This document shows positions 52,134-58,855 of a DNA stretch of 64,000 nucleotides, piece after piece. Every line of letters begins with the position of its first letter. The stretch's first letter is position 1. The stretch comes from an uncultured Dokdonia sp. (GTDB lineage Bacteria; Bacteroidota; Bacteroidia; Flavobacteriales; Flavobacteriaceae). Below the pieces are notes generated by a model. It searched no databases. It saw only the letters and a program-made list of their open reading frames with translations, and had not been told where the DNA came from. The DNA lies in contig NZ_CALEMI010000050.1 in assembly GCF_937910895.1 (NCBI RefSeq), positions 19,155 through 83,154 on the forward strand, in the 5' to 3' direction. Both the position numbers and the translations under genes were made by a program.

Positions 52134-52176
52134 CAAAGAAACTATGAGAACAATAATGTTGAAATGACGAAGGTCA
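52134..52176 (-). promoter_or_regulatory. FNR/CRP-type operator plus near-consensus -7 box
   Basis: Minus strand: dyad TGACCTTCGTCA (52176-52165), box TTTCTTTG (52141-52134; A at position 2 lost), 35-base offset; predicted start 52129, 15 bases before the lipoprotein ATG. Confidence 0.65.
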
Positions 52177-52314
52177 TTTTACAGTAAGACTGTTTAAAAT
52201 ATTTTTGAAATAAACTAGCTCAAGGCATTTAAATCTCGATTATCGAGTAACAAATGTGTCGTCATCCATCTTTTTTAAAGACCTTTTTATGAAAAATAAT
52301 ATCAATATTTAACG

Positions 52315-52674
52315 TTATGGTTTAACGTGAAAGAATTCTTCTAGTAAGCTTACCTGAAATGTTCCTACAACTGAAAGATCACTATCTGCATTAAGAAGAA
52401 CTAGTCCATAGCCCAAGAGAGAGAGCTTACAATCTTGAATGACGCCTTCCCTTGTTCCATTAAACATAGGTTTAAAATGTTTACGAGTTTCAAGACCCGA
52501 AGAATTAGCAATTTTAATAGCAGTCCTCACTGCTTCATTGATTTGTTTAGGAGACAGTCCTTTCTCTAGAAGGTCGCTTGCCCAAAAACGCATATTTAAG
52601 CGATGATAAAGATCTAAAAAATAGTCCAAGCTATCCGCTCGATCATAGGTGCTTTTTTGTAATATGGTTATCAT
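52315..52674 (-). CDS. Small protein of unknown function in the sigma/DnaJ/OsmC operon
   Basis: A 119-residue mixed alpha/beta protein (DYFLDLYHRLNMRFWASDLL, then SPKQINEAVRTAIKIANSSG and LGYGLVLLNADSDLSVV). I do not recognise a family. It lies 36 bases after the OsmC gene in the same direction and probably ends that operon. Confidence 0.6.
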   Translation of the reverse strand: MITILQKSTYDRADSLDYFLDLYHRLNMRFWASDLLEKGLSPKQINEAVRTAIKIANSSGLETRKHFKPMFNGTREGVIQDCKLSLLGYGLVLLNADSDLSVVGTFQVSLLEEFFHVKP

Positions 52675-52710
52675 AATAATATCTTTTTTGAAGGTTCATC
52701 ACAATTTGTT

Positions 52711-53139
52711 TTAATTATTAATTAATGGATTAGCATTTGATTCTAAAACTCTGATCGTGCTTTCTATTTTACAAGACAACTTTGCGGTATTATATATCGT
52801 ACCAAATTTCTCTATGTTCTTTTTAAGTAAATTGACATTCAAATTGGAATCATCCGAATAGATCGTTAGGTCATATACGATATCCGTTATTTTAGGGGGT
52901 GTATTCATACGTATAGCTTTCACAATAATATCTGTGCCAGAATAGGTAAACTTCATTAAATTGGAGAATCGCTCAATATTTTTAAGAATACAAGCGGCAA
53001 AAGACCCTAAGAATAATTCGGCAGGGTTCGGGAAAACGACTTCAGATTCTGAAGTTATTCCAAAACTAATATTCTTTTGTTTAATAGCTATAGAAGCACC
53101 GCTATTTGATGTTGAACTTGCTTTAATTTTATACTCCAT
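52711..53139 (-). CDS. OsmC/Ohr-type peroxide-reducing protein
   Basis: A 142-residue OsmC-family protein. The two reactive Cys are seen in FAACILKNIERF (about 51) and KLSCKIEST (about 121). These enzymes reduce organic peroxides. The N-terminus (EYKIKASSTSNSGASIA) is as in other OsmC proteins. It is between the DnaJ-like gene (10 bases upstream) and the small unknown gene. Confidence 0.85.
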   Translation of the reverse strand: MEYKIKASSTSNSGASIAIKQKNISFGITSESEVVFPNPAELFLGSFAACILKNIERFSNLMKFTYSGTDIIVKAIRMNTPPKITDIVYDLTIYSDDSNLNVNLLKKNIEKFGTIYNTAKLSCKIESTIRVLESNANPLINN

Positions 53140-53149
53140 ACGTGGTGTT

Positions 53150-54076
53150 TTATTTTTGCGTTTGTAGTTCCTTTAATTGCTTAAATAACAATTCTTCTTG
53201 CTTCGTGATATTTTTTGGTAATATCACATTCAGTTTAACAAGTAGATCACCAAAGGAAGATGGAGTACCGTATTTAGGCATTCCTTTGCCTTTAAGTCTT
53301 AATATTTTTCCCGTTTGACTTCCTTTGGGTACAGTGATTTTTAGCATTCCTGAAAGTGTTGGAACTTCTATTTTATCGCCCAAAATGGCTGTATATAAAT
53401 CTATGGAGACATTGTAAAGAAGATCATCTTTATTTCTTTCAAACCTAGGGTCAGGCTGTACCCTTAAAATAATATATAAATCGCCTCTATTCCCTACTCC
53501 TGCGCTTGGTTGTCCTTTTCCTTTTATCTTCAATTGTTGACCGTCATAAGAACCAGGCTTTATAGTAATCCTTAAGTTTTCATTATGAATCTCAAAAGTG
53601 CGTTTGCTTCCTTGATACGCTTCAAGTAACGTGATAGGCATTTCAGCTTGAATATTGCCGCCAGAAAATGCAGCTCTCCCTTGTCTTCCTGCTTGTCTAC
53701 CGCCTTCACTTCCAAAGAATGTCTCAAAGAAACTCGAAAAATCTGCTTCACTTCCATCTCCGTAAAACGCTGAAGAACCACTTCTACTGTAACGCTTTTG
53801 CTGATTTTGTTGATTTGCATAGTCTCTCCAATCATCGCCAGTATGTTGATATGCCTCCCAATTTGAACCTAGAGTGTCATATTTCTCCCGTTTTTCGGTA
53901 TCACTCAATACCTCATTTGCCTCGTTAATTTCTTTAAATTTTTCTTCTGCTTCTTTGTTGTCAGGGTTCTTGTCTGGATGATACCGAGCGGCAAGCTTCC
54001 TATATGCTTTTTTAATATCCTTAGCAGAAGCGTCTTTGGTAACGCCTAATATTTTATAATAATCCTTATAGTTCAT
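53150..54076 (-). CDS. DnaJ-family co-chaperone, CbpA-like
   Basis: A 308-residue J-protein. The J domain (1-68) has [11 protein letters not shown] with the HPD motif; a Gly/Ser-rich linker (about 95-145) follows; then two C-terminal substrate-binding domains ([19 protein letters not shown] and [19 protein letters not shown]). The zinc-finger region of DnaJ is absent, as in CbpA, so it is a DnaK helper used in stress. The sigma-like gene lies 14 bases upstream. Confidence 0.93.
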   Translation of the reverse strand: MNYKDYYKILGVTKDASAKDIKKAYRKLAARYHPDKNPDNKEAEEKFKEINEANEVLSDTEKREKYDTLGSNWEAYQHTGDDWRDYANQQNQQKRYSRSGSSAFYGDGSEADFSSFFETFFGSEGGRQAGRQGRAAFSGGNIQAEMPITLLEAYQGSKRTFEIHNENLRITIKPGSYDGQQLKIKGKGQPSAGVGNRGDLYIILRVQPDPRFERNKDDLLYNVSIDLYTAILGDKIEVPTLSGMLKITVPKGSQTGKILRLKGKGMPKYGTPSSFGDLLVKLNVILPKNITKQEELLFKQLKELQTQK

Positions 54077-54090
54077 TTGTGGAAGGGCTG

Positions 54091-54870
54091 TTAGTCAAGA
54101 TCATATCTATTAAAAAAACTTAGTTTCAGACTTCGTCTAGCATCATGAAGAAGTTGTTGAACTTCTTCTATAGTTGTCTTCCTTATTTCTGCAATTTCAG
54201 CGAGTGTAAGATGCTGTTTTGTAAATAGCTCAAACACATTTTGCATAGGGGTGGGTAAATTGTGAAATACTACTTGTATGTGCCTGTCTACTTCTTCTTG
54301 ATGTAAGGCTTTATCTATCTTTTGTACAAGTGCGTTTTCTGTGTTTTCTATAAATACATCATCTAACTTATAGGTGTCTTTGTGATACGAAATATCATTG
54401 AGTTCTTCCTTCATAATAAGATCTCCGTCAATTTGAGCAGTAAATTTTTCTTGCATTTGATCCCATTCATTTTTAGAGTAGTCGTCTATATTTTTCATGA
54501 ATAGATCATCAAATTCCTCTTCAACAATGACGTCATCAATAAGTTCATTAGTCTTCTTATATAACCATACGTAAAACTCATCTTCATTTGAGAAGTCTTC
54601 AATATGGTCATAGATCTCAATAAATAACTGATCTATGAAGTCATTGGCAATGTATTTATTCTTCGTAAAATGCCCTTTTTGGATCGCAGTACGTACTCTT
54701 TTAATAATATATCGTCTTATTTCAGGTAATATTTCTAAAAGCAATTGATTAAAAGCAATTCTATTTTCCTCTTTTTTAAGTTTAATAAGGCTAGGCAGTA
54801 TTTGCTTTATAGATATTTGAAGCTCTTTACGACTTTTGTAATAAGTGGTCTGGTTTGCCATAGTTGTCAT
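54091..54870 (-). CDS. Sigma-70-like protein, first gene of the DnaJ/OsmC operon
   Basis: A 259-residue protein beginning [17 protein letters not shown]; codons upstream to 54930 lie before the predicted start of transcription (54889) and are left out. Residues about 35-110 are helical (region 2-like: [20 protein letters not shown]), a long acidic stretch (about 110-190) follows, and the C-terminus has a region 4-like winged helix ([20 protein letters not shown]). The acidic middle is unusual for a sigma factor and could act as an inner inhibitor. Regulated by the site at 54894-54936. Confidence 0.7.
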   Translation of the reverse strand: MTTMANQTTYYKSRKELQISIKQILPSLIKLKKEENRIAFNQLLLEILPEIRRYIIKRVRTAIQKGHFTKNKYIANDFIDQLFIEIYDHIEDFSNEDEFYVWLYKKTNELIDDVIVEEEFDDLFMKNIDDYSKNEWDQMQEKFTAQIDGDLIMKEELNDISYHKDTYKLDDVFIENTENALVQKIDKALHQEEVDRHIQVVFHNLPTPMQNVFELFTKQHLTLAEIAEIRKTTIEEVQQLLHDARRSLKLSFFNRYDLD

Positions 54871-54893
54871 TCTTTTTAGTTCACTGATTACCC

Positions 54894-54936
54894 TAAAGGT
54901 GCAAATAGAAAACCTACAATAAAATGACAAGCGTCA
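54894..54936 (-). promoter_or_regulatory. FNR/CRP-type operator plus near-consensus -7 box for the sigma/DnaJ/OsmC operon
   Basis: Minus strand: dyad TGACGCTTGTCA (54936-54925), box CACCTTTA (54901-54894; T1 replaced by C), 35-base offset; predicted start 54889. Confidence 0.65.
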
Positions 54937-55447
54937 GTAAATGAACTTAAAAATGCTGGTGGGTTCACATAACGTTAGAAATACAAAAAAGAAGAGACTC
55001 TCAAAAGAGTAAAATTACACAACACTCAGTTCTTTAGGAGTGCTCTTTACCTCAATAAATACACTATTCGGAATCATTGATAGCCAAACACACCTTCGTA
55101 TTTAAACGATTTTTATTCTATTTATACGCTTTCGCGAAAGCGATAGATCACAAGAAATAATTATAAATTCATTTTAAAAATGAATAGTTGTCTTCAACGA
55201 ATACGGATGATCACTTTTTCTGAGACGAAAAATAAAAAGACAGATAGTAAGCAGAAATTAAAAAAAACTTGAAAGATTCCTATACAGTTCCAATTACTTT
55301 TGGTTTTTTGCTTTGGTTTAAAACATTTCCTTTTTTAGCCATCTAAAAATTTTTATTACTAATATACATGTACGGTTTTTACGTAATTTGCTGATAATCA
55401 AATATTTTATTAACTTAGAAGTATTATTAATTTATAAAAATATTACT
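54937..55447. other. Intergenic region with one palindrome
   Basis: About 510 bases with no reading frame I can support. It holds one TTTCGCGAAA copy at 55127-55142 and a weak ACTCT/AGAGT stem near 55000. No other structure was noticed. Confidence 0.5.
55127..55142. repeat. TTTCGCGAAA palindrome, intergenic
   Basis: CGCTTTCGCGAAAGCG, 16-base perfect palindrome in the long gap before the GG-leader peptide. Confidence 0.9.
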
Positions 55448-55642
55448 ATGTTAAAAAACATTTCAAGTTTAGGCACGGCTCTAAACAAAACAGAACAGAA
55501 ATCTATCCATGGAGGAGGAGGTCCTACTGAATACGTAGAAAATTGCGGTCCAGGAACAAATGGCTATGCTTGTTTAACAGGTTTACCACACTGCCCAACT
55601 GGCTATTGTGCGAACGGTGTTTGCTCACCTACTACAAATTGA
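55448..55642 (+). CDS. GG-leader peptide, Cys-rich (bacteriocin/natural-product-like)
   Basis: A 64-residue peptide. The ATG at 55448 gives the typical Bacteroidota leader MLKNISSLGTALNKTEQKSI followed by H-GGGG (residues 22-25), the double-glycine cleavage site. The core of about 39 residues has five Cys (33, 42, 49, 54, 59) spaced by Gly/Pro and few charges. Codons upstream to 55388 do not fit a leader. It could be a bacteriocin, a signalling peptide or a modified peptide; no PCAT transporter or modifying enzyme is near. It ends at the hairpin at 55715. Confidence 0.75.
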   Translation: MLKNISSLGTALNKTEQKSIHGGGGPTEYVENCGPGTNGYACLTGLPHCPTGYCANGVCSPTTN

Positions 55643-55714
55643 TGATTTGAATAGTATAAATGAATGTTTAAAATACGTAGGCATCTATGTTTTTAAGCTC
55701 ACTATTCAACCTGT

Positions 55715-55748
55715 AAAACCCTGAAAACAGTTATGTTTTTAGGGTTTT
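55715..55748 (+). terminator. Hairpin terminator after the GG-leader peptide
   Basis: AAAACCCTGAAAAC (55715-55728) pairs with GTTTTTAGGGTTTT (55735-55748), 13 of 14 pairs, short loop, then T-rich sequence. Confidence 0.8.
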
Positions 55749-55835
55749 TATAGATCTTAATGATTTAAAACGATTACCTCGCTACGCTGGTAATCTCTTA
55801 GAGCTGTATTTTAAATACACTTAAATATAAAAATA

Positions 55836-56642
55836 TTACAAATCTTTTTCCATCTCTAAAACGGTGTTGTATTTATAATTGTTTTGATCACTTAGAATGA
55901 TTTGAATCGTTGCTTTTACTTTTGATTCATCTTTTTGTTTTAGATAGATAAGAAGTTGATACCAATATCCTTTTGAATTATCATAACTATCTGAATGTAT
56001 GAGGACATCATACGTTTCGATCGCTTTTTCATAATCACCTTCTTTAAAATAAGAAGCGCCTAAATACATCAATCCTGCTGCATATAATGTAGTATCCGTA
56101 TCTTTTATATAGGTTTCAAAAAACTGAATAGCTTCTGCATATTTCTTCTCTTTGTACAAAAGCTCTCCTTTGGGAAATTCATCCTGCGATTCACTTTGTT
56201 CTACATAAGAAGTAAGCTCATCCCAGTTCGAATACTCAGCATATAAGGTTTCAAAAGAGGCTTCATTAGGAAATAGCAAAACAGCTATAAAAACTAAGAC
56301 TGTAGCCGCTATAGAGCCAAAGTAAAAAAACTTCCTTTTCTTACTTTTTCCTGAATAAATAGAAGCCGCTTTTTCAATATTTCTGTTATACTTTTGATAG
56401 GCTTCTTTCTCTAACGTTTTCTTTATAATAGCAAGTTCTTGATCTCTTGAAGAATCTTCAATATGTGGTACATGATGATTAAATATGACCTCACTAATTG
56501 ATTTTTGGAGAAGAACATCTTCTTTTAAATCAGCATTATTCTTCATTTCTTTTTCAAAAAGCAAACGATCAGATGTGGACATCGTATTATTCAAATACGA
56601 ATCAATCTTTTTTTGGCTGGTATGTTCTTCGCTTGAATTCAT
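55836..56642 (-). CDS. Anti-sigma-like membrane protein with TPR repeats
   Basis: A 268-residue protein. The N-terminal cytoplasmic part (1-105) has an anti-sigma-like helical segment (KKIDSYLNNTMSTSDRLLFEKEM), then one membrane segment (about 106-124) and a periplasmic TPR part (about 150-260; YKEKKYAEAIQFFETYI, YFKEGDYEKAIETYDVL). It overlaps the sigma gene by 4 bases, so it most likely holds that sigma at the membrane and senses an envelope signal through the TPRs. Confidence 0.8.
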   Translation of the reverse strand: MNSSEEHTSQKKIDSYLNNTMSTSDRLLFEKEMKNNADLKEDVLLQKSISEVIFNHHVPHIEDSSRDQELAIIKKTLEKEAYQKYNRNIEKAASIYSGKSKKRKFFYFGSIAATVLVFIAVLLFPNEASFETLYAEYSNWDELTSYVEQSESQDEFPKGELLYKEKKYAEAIQFFETYIKDTDTTLYAAGLMYLGASYFKEGDYEKAIETYDVLIHSDSYDNSKGYWYQLLIYLKQKDESKVKATIQIILSDQNNYKYNTVLEMEKDL

Positions 56643-57202
56643 TCCTTTAATGTATGATAGTTTTTATCTCCTTTTATCAACTGTATTAGTTTTTTTCTAC
56701 ATTTAAAAACACGATGTCTGGCAACATCAATTGAGTTGTAGGAAAACGCATCAAGTAAGTCGCTATAATTCATCGTATTGAAGTATAGCGTCAATACATC
56801 TTTACAATTTTCAGAAAGCTTGGCGAAATTTTTAGTATACAATTCTTCACGTTGTTGTTCTAAAATAAATAAACTGGTCTTCGTTGTTTTGTCTGCTAGT
56901 GGATAAATACCCTCTTTCGTGACCCATTCTTTTTTATCTTTTAATCGACGGCGCCAATTATTTTTACAAATAGTAAATAAATAGGCTTCAAAAGAATTAA
57001 TTTGAATGGATTTCTCCTGATAAACATAAATAAGATACATCAATGCATCTTGAAAAATATCTTGAGCATCTTCAGAACCACCTTTGTTGCTCAAAACAAA
57101 AGAGGCTATTTTTGGATAAAACTTCGTATATATTTCTAAAATTATATCAGAATCATTGTTTATCAATGCATCCAGATATTTTTCATTATGTTTCATATTC
57201 AA
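56639..57202 (-). CDS. ECF-type RNA polymerase sigma factor
   Basis: A 187-residue sigma-70 family protein. Region 2 reads YPKIASFVLSNKGGSEDAQD followed by IFQDALMYLIYVY; region 4 contains YSDLLDAFSYNSIDVARHRV and FKCRKKLIQLI. It lies back to back with the subtilase gene (divergent start 57385), and overlaps the anti-sigma gene. The candidate target promoter GGGTCATA-N14-CTACTG is in the divergent gap and before both lipoprotein genes downstream. Confidence 0.85.
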   Translation of the reverse strand: MNMKHNEKYLDALINNDSDIILEIYTKFYPKIASFVLSNKGGSEDAQDIFQDALMYLIYVYQEKSIQINSFEAYLFTICKNNWRRRLKDKKEWVTKEGIYPLADKTTKTSLFILEQQREELYTKNFAKLSENCKDVLTLYFNTMNYSDLLDAFSYNSIDVARHRVFKCRKKLIQLIKGDKNYHTLKE

Positions 57203-57319
57203 ATCACAAGTCAGTCAAAAATAGGACTTTATTTAAAGTATTATTCTACGAAGTTGTAAACTTGAACAGTATTATAGATTCTTTAACACATCAGCCCATT
57301 TTTTTATAAAAAAAAAAAT

Positions 57320-57347
57320 GGGTCATATTTTTTTTAATCAACTACTG
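57320..57347 (+). promoter_or_regulatory. Candidate ECF promoter before the subtilase
   Basis: GGGTCATA at 57320-57327 and CTACTG at 57342-57347 with a 14-base spacer of T and A. The same two blocks and spacer occur at 61718 and 63062. The start would lie near 57354, so translation begins at 57385. Confidence 0.7.
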
Positions 57348-57384
57348 ATAGATGAACTTTTATAAATTAATAAATACACTCATT

Positions 57385-58710
57385 ATGAAAAAAAGATTCT
57401 TCCTTTTTATCGGAATAGTATTCGTTTGCTTTTCTTGTACTACGAACGAAAATGATTTCTTAGAAAATAGTAATTTTATAATTTTACAGAACGATGAATA
57501 TAGAGACAGCGAAGCGCCAGAAATAGTAAGTTCCTTTGCAGATAGCCCTGAATCTGATACTGTTCCTCTAGACGAAATTATAATTAAATACCAACCAGAA
57601 GTCTCTGAAGCCCAAAAAGAAACATTAAGAAATGAATATGGTGTTATTCATTATAGAACTTGCGATTGTATCAACGGAAATCAAAAGTATGAGTTGTGGG
57701 TACTAGATCAAGGTGTTGTTACAGAACCTACTGTAAAAGTGATTAAAAGAAAAAACGATGATCAAGTAGATTTTGTTGCGCAAAATCAAGGATATGATAT
57801 GCCTTTGCATGCAGTTGCTATAGAATCAGAAGACCCATCAGAAGACCCGCCAGGAGACCCATCAGAGGTAGTCTATATAGAAAGTAGTTTTAATAATGAC
57901 TATCTAAATAGAATTGTATCTACTAACGACGGTATTACTGTCGCTGTATTAGACACAGGTGTCGATACAGAGCAGGTGGGATTTATAGGAGACTTTTTAT
58001 ATAATTCAGCTTTAAATGGGAATTGTGGAGAAGAATCAGGATGGGATTTTGTCAATCAAGATAAGAATACGTATGATGATAATGATAAAAAACATGGTAC
58101 TGTTGTTTCCTATATTATTCACAACCAACTAAAAAATACAGCTGTTAAACATCAAATTTTACCAGTTAAAATAGCCGATGCTGATGGAAAATCTACTTTT
58201 TTCAATACACTTTGCGGACTCGAATACGCAATAGATAAAGAATCTGATGTAATTAACCTAAGTTTTGGTTGGGAAACTTCAGATCTTAATATTTATAATA
58301 TGTTTTCAGATTTAATTGATACCACAGATGCCATCATAGTGACGTCTGCAGGAAATAAAAATCAAGACAATAATGCAAAACCTCATTATCCATCTAACTT
58401 CTCACAAGATTATGTCTTAGCTATCGCTGCGGCCAAAGATGACTTAAGTGATGCAACATTCTTTTCAAACTATGGAGCAAGTATGGTAGATTTTTATGCT
58501 ATTGGAAACAAGATTACGTTTCCTTTAAAAAATCCAAATACATTTTCGTATTTTAGAGGAACATCTTTTGCGGCACCTTTTGTTTCAGCTAAGGTTGCTG
58601 AACTCCTATCAAACAATTCTCAAAATATAAGAGTAGATTTAAGTCAACAATTTGCAGTTTCTGTTGATTATTTTTCAAAACCAGTACAGTATATGCAAAT
58701 TATAAAATAA
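57385..58710 (+). CDS. Subtilase (S8) lipoprotein protease
   Basis: A 441-residue protease. Residues 1-17 are a lipoprotein signal (VFVCFSCTTN). An inhibitor-like propeptide (about 40-150) precedes the S8 domain. The catalytic triad is intact: Asp 190 in VLDTGVDTE, His 237 in KKHGTVVSY and Ser 394 in GTSFAAPF, with an oxyanion Asn in TSAGNKN. The frame is open to 57352, but Met at 57385 (MKKRFFLFIGIVF) gives a proper signal. It is divergent from the sigma gene; the CHAT gene follows after 145 bases. Confidence 0.92.
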   Translation: MKKRFFLFIGIVFVCFSCTTNENDFLENSNFIILQNDEYRDSEAPEIVSSFADSPESDTVPLDEIIIKYQPEVSEAQKETLRNEYGVIHYRTCDCINGNQKYELWVLDQGVVTEPTVKVIKRKNDDQVDFVAQNQGYDMPLHAVAIESEDPSEDPPGDPSEVVYIESSFNNDYLNRIVSTNDGITVAVLDTGVDTEQVGFIGDFLYNSALNGNCGEESGWDFVNQDKNTYDDNDKKHGTVVSYIIHNQLKNTAVKHQILPVKIADADGKSTFFNTLCGLEYAIDKESDVINLSFGWETSDLNIYNMFSDLIDTTDAIIVTSAGNKNQDNNAKPHYPSNFSQDYVLAIAAAKDDLSDATFFSNYGASMVDFYAIGNKITFPLKNPNTFSYFRGTSFAAPFVSAKVAELLSNNSQNIRVDLSQQFAVSVDYFSKPVQYMQIIK

Positions 58711-58855
58711 AAAGTATTAAATCCCAGAACACGCTCTGAATACTAAAAATCGCTCTAAGTGTTAAATTATGATACAATTGATTTCGCTGAAAAGCGAGAT
58801 TAGTTGAACTAATAAAACTAAAAAATGTATAGATTAGAGAATTAAATGAATAGTT

